Source of the DNA: Bacteroidota bacterium
GTDB lineage: Bacteria > Bacteroidota > Bacteroidia > NS11-12g > UBA955
Assembly (NCBI GenBank): GCA_005788145.1
Contig: SXYY01000019.1
Location: 1-17,352 of the forward strand
Direction of reading: 5' to 3'
DNA: 17,352 nt
In this document: positions 1-7,615 of the stretch, one piece after another
Numbering within the stretch: position 1 is the first letter of the stretch
Layout of the letters: the number at the start of each line of letters is the position of its first letter
Notes under the pieces: generated by a model
Told to the model about the DNA's origin: nothing
Seen by the model: only the letters and a program-made list of their open reading frames with translations
Databases searched by the model: none
Made by a program: the position numbers and the translations under genes

Positions 1-756
1 TATGAAGATGATGACTTATTGGTGGTGAACAAAGTGGCAGGCATGGTGGTGCACCCCGGGCATAACAACTATTCTGGCACCTTGGTCAATGCGTTGGTTT
101 ACCATTTTGGACAGCTTCCCACAAAAGACCAATACCACAGACCGGGACTTGTGCATCGCATCGATAAAGACACCTCTGGATTATTGGTCATCGGCAAGAC
201 CGATTTTGCCCTATCGCACCTGGGTAAACAATTCTACGACCACAGCATTCACCGCAGGTATTGGGCGCTGGTATGGGGCGAACCCAAACCCAAGGATGGC
301 ACCATTCGCAGTTATTTGAACCGCGATCCATCAGACCGCAGGAGATCTAAGTGTTTTGACTCAGAAGAAGAAGGCAAATTGGCCATATCTCACTACAAAA
401 CCTTGGAGAATTTTTACTTCGCTTCACTGGTTCAGTGCGAATTGGAAACAGGAAGAACCCACCAAATACGTGCCCACTTTGCAAGCATCAAACACCCCTT
501 GTTTTCTGATGAATTGTACGGCGGTTTGGAAATTCGGAAAGGTTCTGCACTGCCCAAATTCAAGCCGTTTATTGAAAATTGCTTCACCATCATGCCACGC
601 CAAGCATTGCATGCCAAAGAGCTCGGATTCATCCATCCAACCACCGGCGAAAAAATGTTCTTCAGCAGCGAACTGCCCGATGATTTCAGTACGGTCCTCA
701 ACAAAATCAGGAAGTATACCCAAGCGGCGCCAGCAATGGAGGCCGATGATGAATAA
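1..756 (+). CDS. rluD: RluD-type 23S rRNA pseudouridine synthase (5' end outside window)
   Basis: This is the C-terminal part of a pseudouridine synthase of the RluA/RluD family, which converts specific uridines of large-subunit rRNA to pseudouridine. The reading frame is open from base 1 and begins YEDDDLLVVNK, the usual beginning of the catalytic domain, so the true start and any N-terminal S4 RNA-binding domain lie upstream of the window. The catalytic motif HRIDKDTSGL is present, with the nucleophilic Asp codon at 163-165. The later family motif GRTHQIRAHF and the following LYGG are also intact. The protein ends normally at a TAA and converges on the reductase gene on the other strand, 78 bases away. 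The catalytic domain is complete, so membership of the family is certain. Assignment to RluD rather than a paralogue such as RluC or RluA rests on motif resemblance only. Confidence 0.88.
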   Translation, partial: YEDDDLLVVNKVAGMVVHPGHNNYSGTLVNALVYHFGQLPTKDQYHRPGLVHRIDKDTSGLLVIGKTDFALSHLGKQFYDHSIHRRYWALVWGEPKPKDGTIRSYLNRDPSDRRRSKCFDSEEEGKLAISHYKTLENFYFASLVQCELETGRTHQIRAHFASIKHPLFSDELYGGLEIRKGSALPKFKPFIENCFTIMPRQALHAKELGFIHPTTGEKMFFSSELPDDFSTVLNKIRKYTQAAPAMEADDE

Positions 757-813
757 TGGTAACCGATAATTGGGAGCGGAGACCATTCATAAGCGAGGAA
801 AACCGGGATGAAG

Positions 814-828
814 ATGGCCAAAGGCCAT
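814..828. other. Small inverted repeat between convergent genes
   Basis: ATGGCC, a three-base AAA loop, then GGCCAT lies between the convergent rluD and reductase genes. GAA at 810-812 and TTC at 831-833 could extend the stem past an internal loop. Neither strand has a clear T-run after it, so a role as a bidirectional terminator is only possible. The rest of 757-834 shows nothing recognisable. Confidence 0.3.
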
Positions 829-834
829 GGTTCA

Positions 835-1911
835 TTATTCGTATTTTAAAATAATTTCAGCACTGCGGGGTACTGACTGACAGGTAAGTACATACCCTTC
901 AGTAATTTCTGCATCGCTCAAACCTTCGCGCTCCAGCATGTGCATTTTACCGGCCAAGACTTTGGCGCGACAAGTGGTACACACCCCAACTGTGCAACTG
1001 TATGGAGGATCAATGCCTTGTTTCATCGCAGCATTCAAAATCGTGGTGTTTTGATCACAGGTTACGGTATGCGTTTTTCCGTATACCGTCAAAGTTACCT
1101 GCGCTACGCCATTGAAATCGGTGCTCTGCGCGGGTTTTTCATCCGCGGCACTCTTGCTTGTAGGCGCTGCAAAATACTCTGTATTCACGCGATCTCCTGA
1201 AATACCCAAATTCCGCAAACCGTCTTTGATCACCTCCATCATTGGACCCGGTCCGCAAATGAAATATTGGTATTGATCAAACGAACCGCCGATTTTGGAC
1301 TTCACGATGGATTGCACCTTGTCTACATTCAGCATTCCCTTTAAACCAAAATAGGTGAGTGGTGCTGTGTCGTAGTTGTGATGAACCTTGAAACGACCAT
1401 TGCTCGCCTTTTCCATGTCGGACAGGGTTTGTTTAAAAATCACTGAATCTGGATTTCTGTTGGCATACACCAAAGTCACCTCGCTGTTGGGCTCATCGGC
1501 CAAAACTGCTTTGGCAATACCCAGAACAGGCGTGATACCACTACCTCCACCAAACAGCACATAATGTGCAGCACGGGAGGCATCGGGCACAACGGTAAAC
1601 TTACCCATTGGCGGCATCACGGACATCACATCTCCTTCCTTGATTTCCGCGTTCAAATAATTACTCATTTTACCGCCATCGACCCTTTTCACGGTTACAG
1701 CAGGCATTGCATCAACACCTGAATAGGTGCACAATGAGTATGAACGACGAACTTTCTCACCCTCCATCTCAACTTCAAAAGTCAAATACTGTCCTGCTGT
1801 GTAAGTAAAAGTATCTTTCAGGTTTTCAGGAATTTCGAAGTACAAAGTGGTGGCATCCGCGGTTTCACGAACCAATTTCTTCACGGTTAAGGGGAAAAAT
1901 CCTTCTGTCAT
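835..1911 (-). CDS. PaaE-like FAD/NAD(P)H reductase with C-terminal 2Fe-2S ferredoxin domain
   Basis: A 358-residue electron-transfer protein that would pass electrons from NAD(P)H through FAD to a plant-type 2Fe-2S cluster and on to an oxygenase or desaturase. An FAD-binding barrel carries RSYS (residues 56-59). The nucleotide-binding domain carries GGGSGITP (121-128) and CGPGPMM (219-225). The C-terminal ferredoxin domain has Cys306, Cys311, Cys314 and Cys344 in the C-x4-C-x2-C-x29-C pattern. The order matches PaaE, the reductase of phenylacetyl-CoA epoxidase, but no paaABCD genes are nearby, so the partner is unknown and no symbol is given. The frame could open at 1953, but ATG 1911 is chosen because MTEGFFPL begins the conserved domain and a TAnnTTTG box lies inside the longer frame. 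It appears to be a single-gene unit 75 bases downstream of the arginase-fold gene. Confidence 0.85.
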   Translation of the reverse strand: MTEGFFPLTVKKLVRETADATTLYFEIPENLKDTFTYTAGQYLTFEVEMEGEKVRRSYSLCTYSGVDAMPAVTVKRVDGGKMSNYLNAEIKEGDVMSVMPPMGKFTVVPDASRAAHYVLFGGGSGITPVLGIAKAVLADEPNSEVTLVYANRNPDSVIFKQTLSDMEKASNGRFKVHHNYDTAPLTYFGLKGMLNVDKVQSIVKSKIGGSFDQYQYFICGPGPMMEVIKDGLRNLGISGDRVNTEYFAAPTSKSAADEKPAQSTDFNGVAQVTLTVYGKTHTVTCDQNTTILNAAMKQGIDPPYSCTVGVCTTCRAKVLAGKMHMLEREGLSDAEITEGYVLTCQSVPRSAEIILKYE

Positions 1912-1919
1912 ATCTAGTG

Positions 1920-1953
1920 CAAATTTAACGCTGTTGCGCCTACATGAACACAA
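1920..1953 (-). promoter_or_regulatory. Bacteroidota-type promoter of the PaaE-like reductase gene
   Basis: On the minus strand TTG (1953-1951) is followed after 23 nt by TAAATTTG (1927-1920), a perfect TAnnTTTG -7 box. The spacer is at the long end of what is accepted. The box ends 8 nt before ATG 1911, so the mRNA would have almost no leader. Confidence 0.55.
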
Positions 1954-1986
1954 TTAATCTGAATTGGTTCAGCATTTCACCGAAAA

Positions 1987-3075
1987 TCACATCAAACGCT
2001 GATAAGCGCGCCACCAACGGTCTGGCATTTCATCGGCACACACTTGCTCATAATCTCGGTACGAACACCCAATGAAAAACGTGCGTGCATCATACGGGTG
2101 TGGAATTTCCATCCACCAACGATTGCTCTTCCTGCTCTTGTAGAATACAATTTCATGTCCCGTAGAACTCAGCCGGTTCCGGTAAATCAAAAAATCGGTT
2201 GAATCATGGGTGGGATGATCGTGGTAGCGACTGGTGAAACCATCCACAAAATACCATACCATTTGCGACAATAAATCCACAGTGGCTTCATCCTGCGCGT
2301 CGGGTTTTAACCCATAGAAAAAGGCCGACGATAACTGATTGGAAATCCCGGCATATCGCGAAATTCTGGCTGCTTCCTCTGCATACAGTCCGTTGGGCGA
2401 TCCCAAAATTGTGGATGGAGCATCACAGCGACGAATCGCATTCAAATCAAATTGTAGCATGTGCGCGCTGCGCAAAATAGGCTCTGTTTCCTCAATCGCA
2501 TCCCGAACCTCTCCCAAACGATGGTTTTCAAAATACATCTTCTCCAGCAATGCTGCTGTGCTCTCGGAAATATAGTAGGCTTGCGTACCCAAAAAATCAA
2601 TGTTGAACAAATTTGAAGGCTTCTCCACCAAAATCGAACGCAAAGGCGTTCCCTCTTCCATGTCAATACCTGGCGTTACCTGAACAATTTCAACGGGTGT
2701 TTCATGCTGTCGGTAGGCTTTGTAATGACCATACATCAGTCCTGAACCGCCACCAACCACAACCACGTGTATCCCCATTCCCAGCAATTCACCCATGGCT
2801 TCACTCAGCGCAAACTGTCGCTGTGTTTCATCTTCGGTCTCTACCAAATTTCCCAAATCGGCCATCACCAAATCGCCAAATCGCCATTGCAATCGATAAA
2901 AGGATTTGCGGAAAGCATCGGCCTCCGGACCATTGCCAATCAAAGCCAGCTTGGTTTTCTTCAATTTGGGGAAAGATTTCCCATGAACCAACAGCTTACC
3001 ACCAACCGTTTCTTTGCGATCGCGGTGTGGGGCCCAAACCGACTCATCAATGGAAGTAAAAAATGCGTCCAACAT
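1987..3075 (-). CDS. Arginase/formimidoylglutamase-fold protein with degenerate metal site
   Basis: A 362-residue protein resembling the ureohydrolase (arginase, agmatinase, formimidoylglutamase) fold, of a type common in Bacteroidota and often annotated as formimidoylglutamase. The strands that carry the manganese ligands can be located, but most ligands are gone. The GGDHS site reads GGGSG (108-112). The DAHxD site reads VTPGID (133-138). The late SFDxDxxDP site reads QFDLNAIRRCDAP (208-220), keeping only its first Asp. The PNGLYAEEAARISRYAGIS stretch (227-245) fits the corresponding late part of the family. I therefore infer that it is not an active Mn-dependent hydrolase; its role is unknown. 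ATG 3075 gives the full fold. It follows the DUF4249 gene on the same strand, but a terminator-like hairpin lies between them, so it probably has its own promoter, though I see no good TAnnTTTG box. Confidence 0.7.
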   Translation of the reverse strand: MLDAFFTSIDESVWAPHRDRKETVGGKLLVHGKSFPKLKKTKLALIGNGPEADAFRKSFYRLQWRFGDLVMADLGNLVETEDETQRQFALSEAMGELLGMGIHVVVVGGGSGLMYGHYKAYRQHETPVEIVQVTPGIDMEEGTPLRSILVEKPSNLFNIDFLGTQAYYISESTAALLEKMYFENHRLGEVRDAIEETEPILRSAHMLQFDLNAIRRCDAPSTILGSPNGLYAEEAARISRYAGISNQLSSAFFYGLKPDAQDEATVDLLSQMVWYFVDGFTSRYHDHPTHDSTDFLIYRNRLSSTGHEIVFYKSRKSNRWWMEIPHPYDARTFFIGCSYRDYEQVCADEMPDRWWRAYQRLM

Positions 3076-3149
3076 GCAACACGAAATTCAAACAAGCTGG
3101 CTCGTCTGACAAATCAATGAATCCACATGACTATAATAGTGGAATCGCA

Positions 3150-3179
3150 AAATGCCACCGCCTAACGGCGGCGGCATTT
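3150..3179 (-). terminator. Intrinsic terminator of the receptor/DUF4249 operon
   Basis: A 13-bp stem (3150-3162 with 3167-3179) closes a four-base loop. On the minus-strand RNA every position pairs, with one G-U wobble (bases 3172 and 3157). The plus-strand RNA would have an A-C mismatch there, so the structure favours the minus strand. TTTT follows at 3152-3149. The hairpin overlaps the TAA stop codon of the DUF4249 gene. Confidence 0.75.
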
Positions 3180-4074
3180 AGGGCACCAAAGAAGTCTCTA
3201 CCCAATCATAAGAACCCAATGCACCGACCGCATCATTGCTCCAATTGGAGAATAACAACACTGGTTCCGCAAATGGATTGTCTGAAATTTGCAAATCGCG
3301 CAGGTATCGCTCCTTGTAACCCTCATCCATCACCCAAAAAGTACCAACAACTTCTCTCAATGTCAATGGATCTGTGGCATTATTGCTACCACCTCCACCA
3401 AAGCCACCCATGAAAATGCGGTCATTGAACAAATAGCGCAGCGTATCACTGGTTTTTCCCTCGGCGATGCCTTCGTTGCTAAAAAACAATTCCGTACCAT
3501 AAAAATCACCCAATCCATCTTCCAAGACCAATTCAAATTTGGGCGCGTAGTAGAATCCATTCAGTGTGGTGCCCGACTTCAATTCCAAACCCACATTGAC
3601 CTCTTGTCCACCCCAATCATTGGTTGCCAACTTTCCGATTCGATACTCACCAATTTTCAGATCGGTCTCCTTCAATGCCGGTGGAACCTTGGTCTTTGAC
3701 CAATGAACCGTTCCGTCTTTCAAGATTACATCCACCCGATACTCATGCCCGTTCACGATTGGCAATGCAAACGCCCGAATGCGGTACAACATAATGGAAG
3801 AATCAAAAGGCAACAACACCGATTTGTTGGCTGTTAAATCTGTGACAGTCACCCTCGCATCACCAATTCTTGGAATTTCGCTGGTTTGCTTACCGAAATA
3901 CGGCATCGTATGACCCAACTCAACCGTAATGTTTTGATCTTTGGGCGACAAATAACAGGTAATGGCAGTTCGTTTGTTGTAGGTTGGTAAATCAACCTCC
4001 GCGTCTTGATCGTAACAACCTGTGGTTGCCACCAACAGCAACCCCAATATCCAATGGAAATAATACTTTTTCAT
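3178..4074 (-). CDS. DUF4249 family outer-membrane lipoprotein
   Basis: A 298-residue lipoprotein. The N-terminus MKKYYFHWILGLLLVATTGC is a type II signal peptide with the lipidated Cys at residue 20. The mature part looks like the DUF4249 family of Bacteroidota: an early stretch of the type AITCYLSPKDQNITVELGHT, then short beta segments such as RVTVTDLTANKSVLLPF, without catalytic motifs. DUF4249 genes typically lie directly behind a TonB-dependent receptor, as here: the receptor's stop is only 8 bases before this start, so the two are surely co-transcribed. By analogy with SusC/SusD pairs it may be a surface accessory that helps present a ligand to the receptor, but the substrate is unknown. 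ATG 4074 is chosen because it gives a correctly placed signal peptide. Confidence 0.8.
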   Translation of the reverse strand: MKKYYFHWILGLLLVATTGCYDQDAEVDLPTYNKRTAITCYLSPKDQNITVELGHTMPYFGKQTSEIPRIGDARVTVTDLTANKSVLLPFDSSIMLYRIRAFALPIVNGHEYRVDVILKDGTVHWSKTKVPPALKETDLKIGEYRIGKLATNDWGGQEVNVGLELKSGTTLNGFYYAPKFELVLEDGLGDFYGTELFFSNEGIAEGKTSDTLRYLFNDRIFMGGFGGGGSNNATDPLTLREVVGTFWVMDEGYKERYLRDLQISDNPFAEPVLLFSNWSNDAVGALGSYDWVETSLVP

Positions 4075-4082
4075 GTGCTTGA

Positions 4083-6488
4083 TTAACGAAATTTAAAGGT
4101 CCAACTCAAAGAAGGAATCATGGGAAACAAAGTAGCCTTTTTCAAGGTTCTCACTGTGCCCGCATCATTCAATTGTCCGTAGTAAAAGAAGGGATTGAAT
4201 CGATTGTATGCATTGTAAAAACTCAATTCCCAAGTTTGAATACCCCGTGTTTTTTCCTTCCTAAACTGTAAACCCACATCCAAACGGTGATATGCCTCCA
4301 TTCTGAAACTGTTGCGCTTGCCATAATCAATCAACTCATTGTTGAAAAACCCACTCGCCGCATCCCAAACCTCAGGAAAAGAACCCATGTAATGGCCGGA
4401 TCCACGCAAATACCCCTGTGGCATGGTGATCGCATTGCCCGTGCCATAAACCCAAGTGGCCGATGCCGTAAACATCTTATTCAAACGATAAATACAGACG
4501 ATTGAAGCATCGTGTCTGCGATCGTACTTCGCATAGTATTTCATCCCTTGGTTCACAGCATCAAATTGCAGTTGTGTCCAACTCAACGTATACCCAATCC
4601 AACCACTCAACTTACCCACCTGTTTTTGCAAGAACACCTCTGCGCCATAGCTCCAGCCCAATCCGCTAGTGACCTGATTCTCCCAAGCTTTATCATTGGT
4701 GGGAACGCCTGGGTTAAAAAAGTCATCGCCCAACAAAAACGATGCCCCCTCTTTGTAAGTGATCACATTGGTCATGGTCTTGTAATACCCCTCCACACTC
4801 AACGAATAACCCTTATTAAAATCCTTGGCAATACCGGCGGCCAATTGCTGACTCTGCATGGGCTTCACATTCGCCGTCGCAGGCACCCACAAATCCGTCG
4901 GCAAACCAATGCCCGTGCTACTCAACAAGTGAATGTATTGATTCATCAACGCATAACTGCCCTTCAATGCCAAATCCTTGCGGATGTTGTAAGCCAAACT
5001 CATCCTTGGCTCAGGATTGATAAGCTGTTTGCCATCCACCACATAGTGACTCACCCGCATCCCCGGATAAAAATTCCAAGCGCCCTCCCGCCACTGATCC
5101 TCCACATACACCCCACTTTCGTAGGTATTGATCACTTTGATTTTGCGGTTAAAATTGAAATTCGAGCCCACCTTCAACACGATGGCGCTGGGGCTGAACT
5201 GATGGTTAATCGTTGAAAAACCGGCCCTCACCATGTGCTTCGGATTTGGGCGATAATCTACATCGTATTTCACACCGTAATCATTGATGGTGCTGGAATA
5301 ACCCAACTCGAACTGACTGGTGTCATTCTCCTTTTGCAAAATATTGATGCTCAAATCATAATGGCTGTATATCAAAGCGGCATTGGCAAATGTGCGGGGA
5401 TTGAATTGATGATTCCAACGACCCGTCAAAGTGCTGTTGCCCCAACCAAAATTGGTCTTAAACTGGGATTGATTCTGTTTGTCGTTCAGGTAAAACTTAT
5501 CGCGACCAAAATAGCCCGACACATACAATTTGTCTTTGTTAGATAAAATGTAATTGGCCTTGGCATTCATGTCGTAGAAGTAATATCCCGCATTGGCTCC
5601 GTTGGTACTGGCCATGATCAACGGCTGCACCAAGGCATCCAGATAAGTCCGCCTGCCAGATACCATGAAGGAACTTTTGCCTTTGACGATGGGACCTTCG
5701 AAAACGGCCCTAGAACTGATTATCCCAATACCCACCTCACCGGCGAATTTTTTGTTGTTTCCCTCCTTCATGTTCATGTCGATCACACTAGACAAACGTC
5801 CGCCATACCGCGATGGGAATCCACCTTTGACCAGTTCCACACTCCGCAAGGCATCACCATTGAACAGCGAAAAGAAGCCAAACAAATGACTGGCATTATA
5901 CACAATGGCCTCATCCAATACAATCAAATTCTGATCGGGTCCACCACCGCGAACATAGATGCCCGATTGTCCTTCACCTCCCTTTTGCACCCCCGGCATC
6001 AACTGAATCACCTTCATCACATCTTTTTCACCCAACAAAGCCGGAATGTCCTTGATTTGCTGAACAGGAATATCAATTCTGCTCATATCGGCCCGATCGG
6101 CAATCGTGGTCTTTTTTGCACGAATTTCCACCGCACCCATCGACTCCACCGTTTGCGTAGCCGCCAATTCTATGTTCACAGCCGTGTCCGATTTGGCTGA
6201 CCAATACAAACTATCGGTATCAAAGCCCGGAAAACGGAAGTACACCCATTGTGCCTGTCCTTTTGCCAATGTGATTGAAAAGAAACCATAGCTGTTCGAT
6301 AAAGTTCGACTGTTGTTTGGCGCAGCTGCAACCACCACGTTGCCCAACATTTCACCGCTGCTCTTTTCGCGGAGATAGCCGCTAATACTCGCTTTTTGTG
6401 GAGGGGTTTGGGCTTGAAGCACCGTGGTAAACAAACCAATCACCAAACACCCGATTCTACACAAATGATATTGGAATCGACAATTCAT
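4083..6488 (-). CDS. TonB-dependent outer-membrane receptor with carboxypeptidase-like N-terminal domain
   Basis: An 801-residue outer-membrane active transporter. A signal peptide ends at about residue 26 (VLQAQ). A carboxypeptidase-regulatory-like beta domain follows at about 34-115, as in SusC-type receptors. The plug domain includes IPALLGEKDVMKVIQLMPGV, then YVRGGGPDQNLIVLDEAIVYN and GGFPSRYGGRLSSVIDM (roughly 145-240). The rest is a 22-strand-type barrel rich in aromatic alternation, ending SLSWTFKFR with the aromatic C-terminal strand typical of the outer membrane. It forms an operon with the DUF4249 lipoprotein gene behind it. There is no adjacent sensor, sigma/anti-sigma pair or degradative enzyme to suggest the substrate. 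A TAnnTTTG box lies 7 nt before its ATG, so it probably has a promoter separate from thyA, 71 bases upstream. Confidence 0.9.
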   Translation of the reverse strand: MNCRFQYHLCRIGCLVIGLFTTVLQAQTPPQKASISGYLREKSSGEMLGNVVVAAAPNNSRTLSNSYGFFSITLAKGQAQWVYFRFPGFDTDSLYWSAKSDTAVNIELAATQTVESMGAVEIRAKKTTIADRADMSRIDIPVQQIKDIPALLGEKDVMKVIQLMPGVQKGGEGQSGIYVRGGGPDQNLIVLDEAIVYNASHLFGFFSLFNGDALRSVELVKGGFPSRYGGRLSSVIDMNMKEGNNKKFAGEVGIGIISSRAVFEGPIVKGKSSFMVSGRRTYLDALVQPLIMASTNGANAGYYFYDMNAKANYILSNKDKLYVSGYFGRDKFYLNDKQNQSQFKTNFGWGNSTLTGRWNHQFNPRTFANAALIYSHYDLSINILQKENDTSQFELGYSSTINDYGVKYDVDYRPNPKHMVRAGFSTINHQFSPSAIVLKVGSNFNFNRKIKVINTYESGVYVEDQWREGAWNFYPGMRVSHYVVDGKQLINPEPRMSLAYNIRKDLALKGSYALMNQYIHLLSSTGIGLPTDLWVPATANVKPMQSQQLAAGIAKDFNKGYSLSVEGYYKTMTNVITYKEGASFLLGDDFFNPGVPTNDKAWENQVTSGLGWSYGAEVFLQKQVGKLSGWIGYTLSWTQLQFDAVNQGMKYYAKYDRRHDASIVCIYRLNKMFTASATWVYGTGNAITMPQGYLRGSGHYMGSFPEVWDAASGFFNNELIDYGKRNSFRMEAYHRLDVGLQFRKEKTRGIQTWELSFYNAYNRFNPFFYYGQLNDAGTVRTLKKATLFPMIPSLSWTFKFR

Positions 6489-6495
6489 AAAGTTA

Positions 6496-6503
6496 CAAAT
6501 TTA
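6496..6503 (-). promoter_or_regulatory. -7 promoter box of the TonB-dependent receptor operon
   Basis: TAAATTTG on the minus strand (6503-6496) matches TAnnTTTG exactly and ends 7 nt before ATG 6488. No TTG is found at 17-23 nt upstream, so the -33 element is weak or missing. Confidence 0.5.
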
Positions 6504-6559
6504 GGGAAGCGCAAGAGCATTGACGCTGATAATCGCCGACAGTTCGACGAAATAACCGA

Positions 6560-7363
6560 TTAAATGGCCACCGGTGCTTTGATACCGGGGTGCGGATCGT
6601 AGCCTTCCAGCGTGAAGTCCTCGAAAGTAAAATCGAACAAATCCTTCACCTCAGGGTTCAATTTCATGGTTGGATAGGGCCTTGGTTCTCGTGACAATTG
6701 CAGTTGAACCTGCTCCATGTGATTGCTGTAAATGTGGGCATCACCGAAAGTGTGAACAAAATCGCCCGGCTGTAAACCGCATACTTGGGCCATCATCAAT
6801 GTAAGCAAAGCATAACTGGCGATATTGAAAGGAACTCCCAAAAACAAATCGGCACTGCGTTGGTACAATTGACAGCTCAACTTTCCGTTGGCCACGTAAA
6901 ACTGAAACATCGTGTGGCAAGGCATCAACGCCATCTGCTTAATTTCACCCACATTCCATGCATTCACCAAAATCCGACGGCTGTCGGGACTGTTTTTGAT
7001 GAGCGATAAAGCCTCCGAAATTTGGTCAATCACGCTGCCGTCTTTTGCTTCCCAGGAACGCCATTGTTTGCCGTAAACAGGACCCAAATTACCTTCCGCA
7101 TCGGCCCACTCATCCCAAATGCTCACCCCGTGTTCTTTGAGGTAGGCGATGTTGGTTTCCCCCTTTAAAAACCAAAGAAGTTCGTAGATGATACTCTTTA
7201 AATGTACCTTTTTTGTGGTGATTAACGGAAATCCTTGCTGCAAATCAAAACGCAATTGTCCGCCAAAAACACTCACTGTACCCGTTCTGGTACGATCCGA
7301 TTTGTGATCGCCGTGGGCCAAAACATGCCGCAAAAAATCTTCGTATACAAATGCTGAACTCAT
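6560..7363 (-). CDS. thyA: Thymidylate synthase
   Basis: A 267-residue thymidylate synthase, which methylates dUMP to dTMP using methylenetetrahydrofolate in the cytoplasm. The length is close to the 264 residues of the E. coli enzyme. The catalytic Cys149 sits in ALMPCHTMFQF. RTGT (26-29) and the dUMP-binding run QRSADLFLGVPFNIASYALL are intact, as is HTFGDAHIYSNH, which contacts the substrate. The C-terminus ends in PVAI, the short tail that closes over the active site. folA, often found directly behind thyA, is not here: the next gene is a TonB-dependent receptor 71 bases downstream. The gene diverges from the pyruvate dehydrogenase E2 gene across 252 bases. Confidence 0.97.
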   Translation of the reverse strand: MSSAFVYEDFLRHVLAHGDHKSDRTRTGTVSVFGGQLRFDLQQGFPLITTKKVHLKSIIYELLWFLKGETNIAYLKEHGVSIWDEWADAEGNLGPVYGKQWRSWEAKDGSVIDQISEALSLIKNSPDSRRILVNAWNVGEIKQMALMPCHTMFQFYVANGKLSCQLYQRSADLFLGVPFNIASYALLTLMMAQVCGLQPGDFVHTFGDAHIYSNHMEQVQLQLSREPRPYPTMKLNPEVKDLFDFTFEDFTLEGYDPHPGIKAPVAI

Positions 7364-7382
7364 GGGTTGATAAGGGGTTGCA

Positions 7383-7390
7383 CAAAATTA
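7383..7390 (-). promoter_or_regulatory. -7 promoter box of thyA
   Basis: TAATTTTG on the minus strand (7390-7383) matches TAnnTTTG and ends 19 nt before the thyA start. No TTG sits at the usual distance upstream, so this is a partial match. The rest of the 252-base divergent region holds only the E2 promoter. Confidence 0.45.
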
Positions 7391-7572
7391 ACCGATTCAC
7401 CCGGTTATGTTCACCGCGTACAAGAATATTCTCCAAAAACATTTCAACAACTCGCACGAATTGCATCGCCCAAAGACCTTACAAGCGTTAAATTGACACT
7501 TATTGCTTGGGTTGGTGTCCAAAATCCCCGAAAAACTCCACAAGAATTGATAAAATCAGCAGGCAAAATACC

Positions 7573-7600
7573 TTGTAGAAGTAAAAAACGCTTAAGTTTG
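7573..7600 (+). promoter_or_regulatory. Promoter of the pyruvate dehydrogenase E2 gene
   Basis: TTG (7573-7575), a 17-nt spacer, then TAAGTTTG (7593-7600) matches the Bacteroidota promoter pattern at both elements. Transcription would begin about 10 nt before ATG 7616. This argues against the longer reading frame that opens at 7367. Confidence 0.7.
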
Positions 7601-7615
7601 CAAGTCAATACGATT

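Noticed and set aside
4512..5216. Open frame of 234 codons on the plus strand inside the TonB-dependent receptor gene
   Set aside because: It is antisense to the receptor barrel; its His/Ile/Pro-rich translation resembles no family.
7367..7615. 83-codon N-terminal extension of the E2 gene
   Set aside because: The canonical lipoyl-domain start is at 7616 and a full-match promoter at 7573-7600 lies inside the extension.
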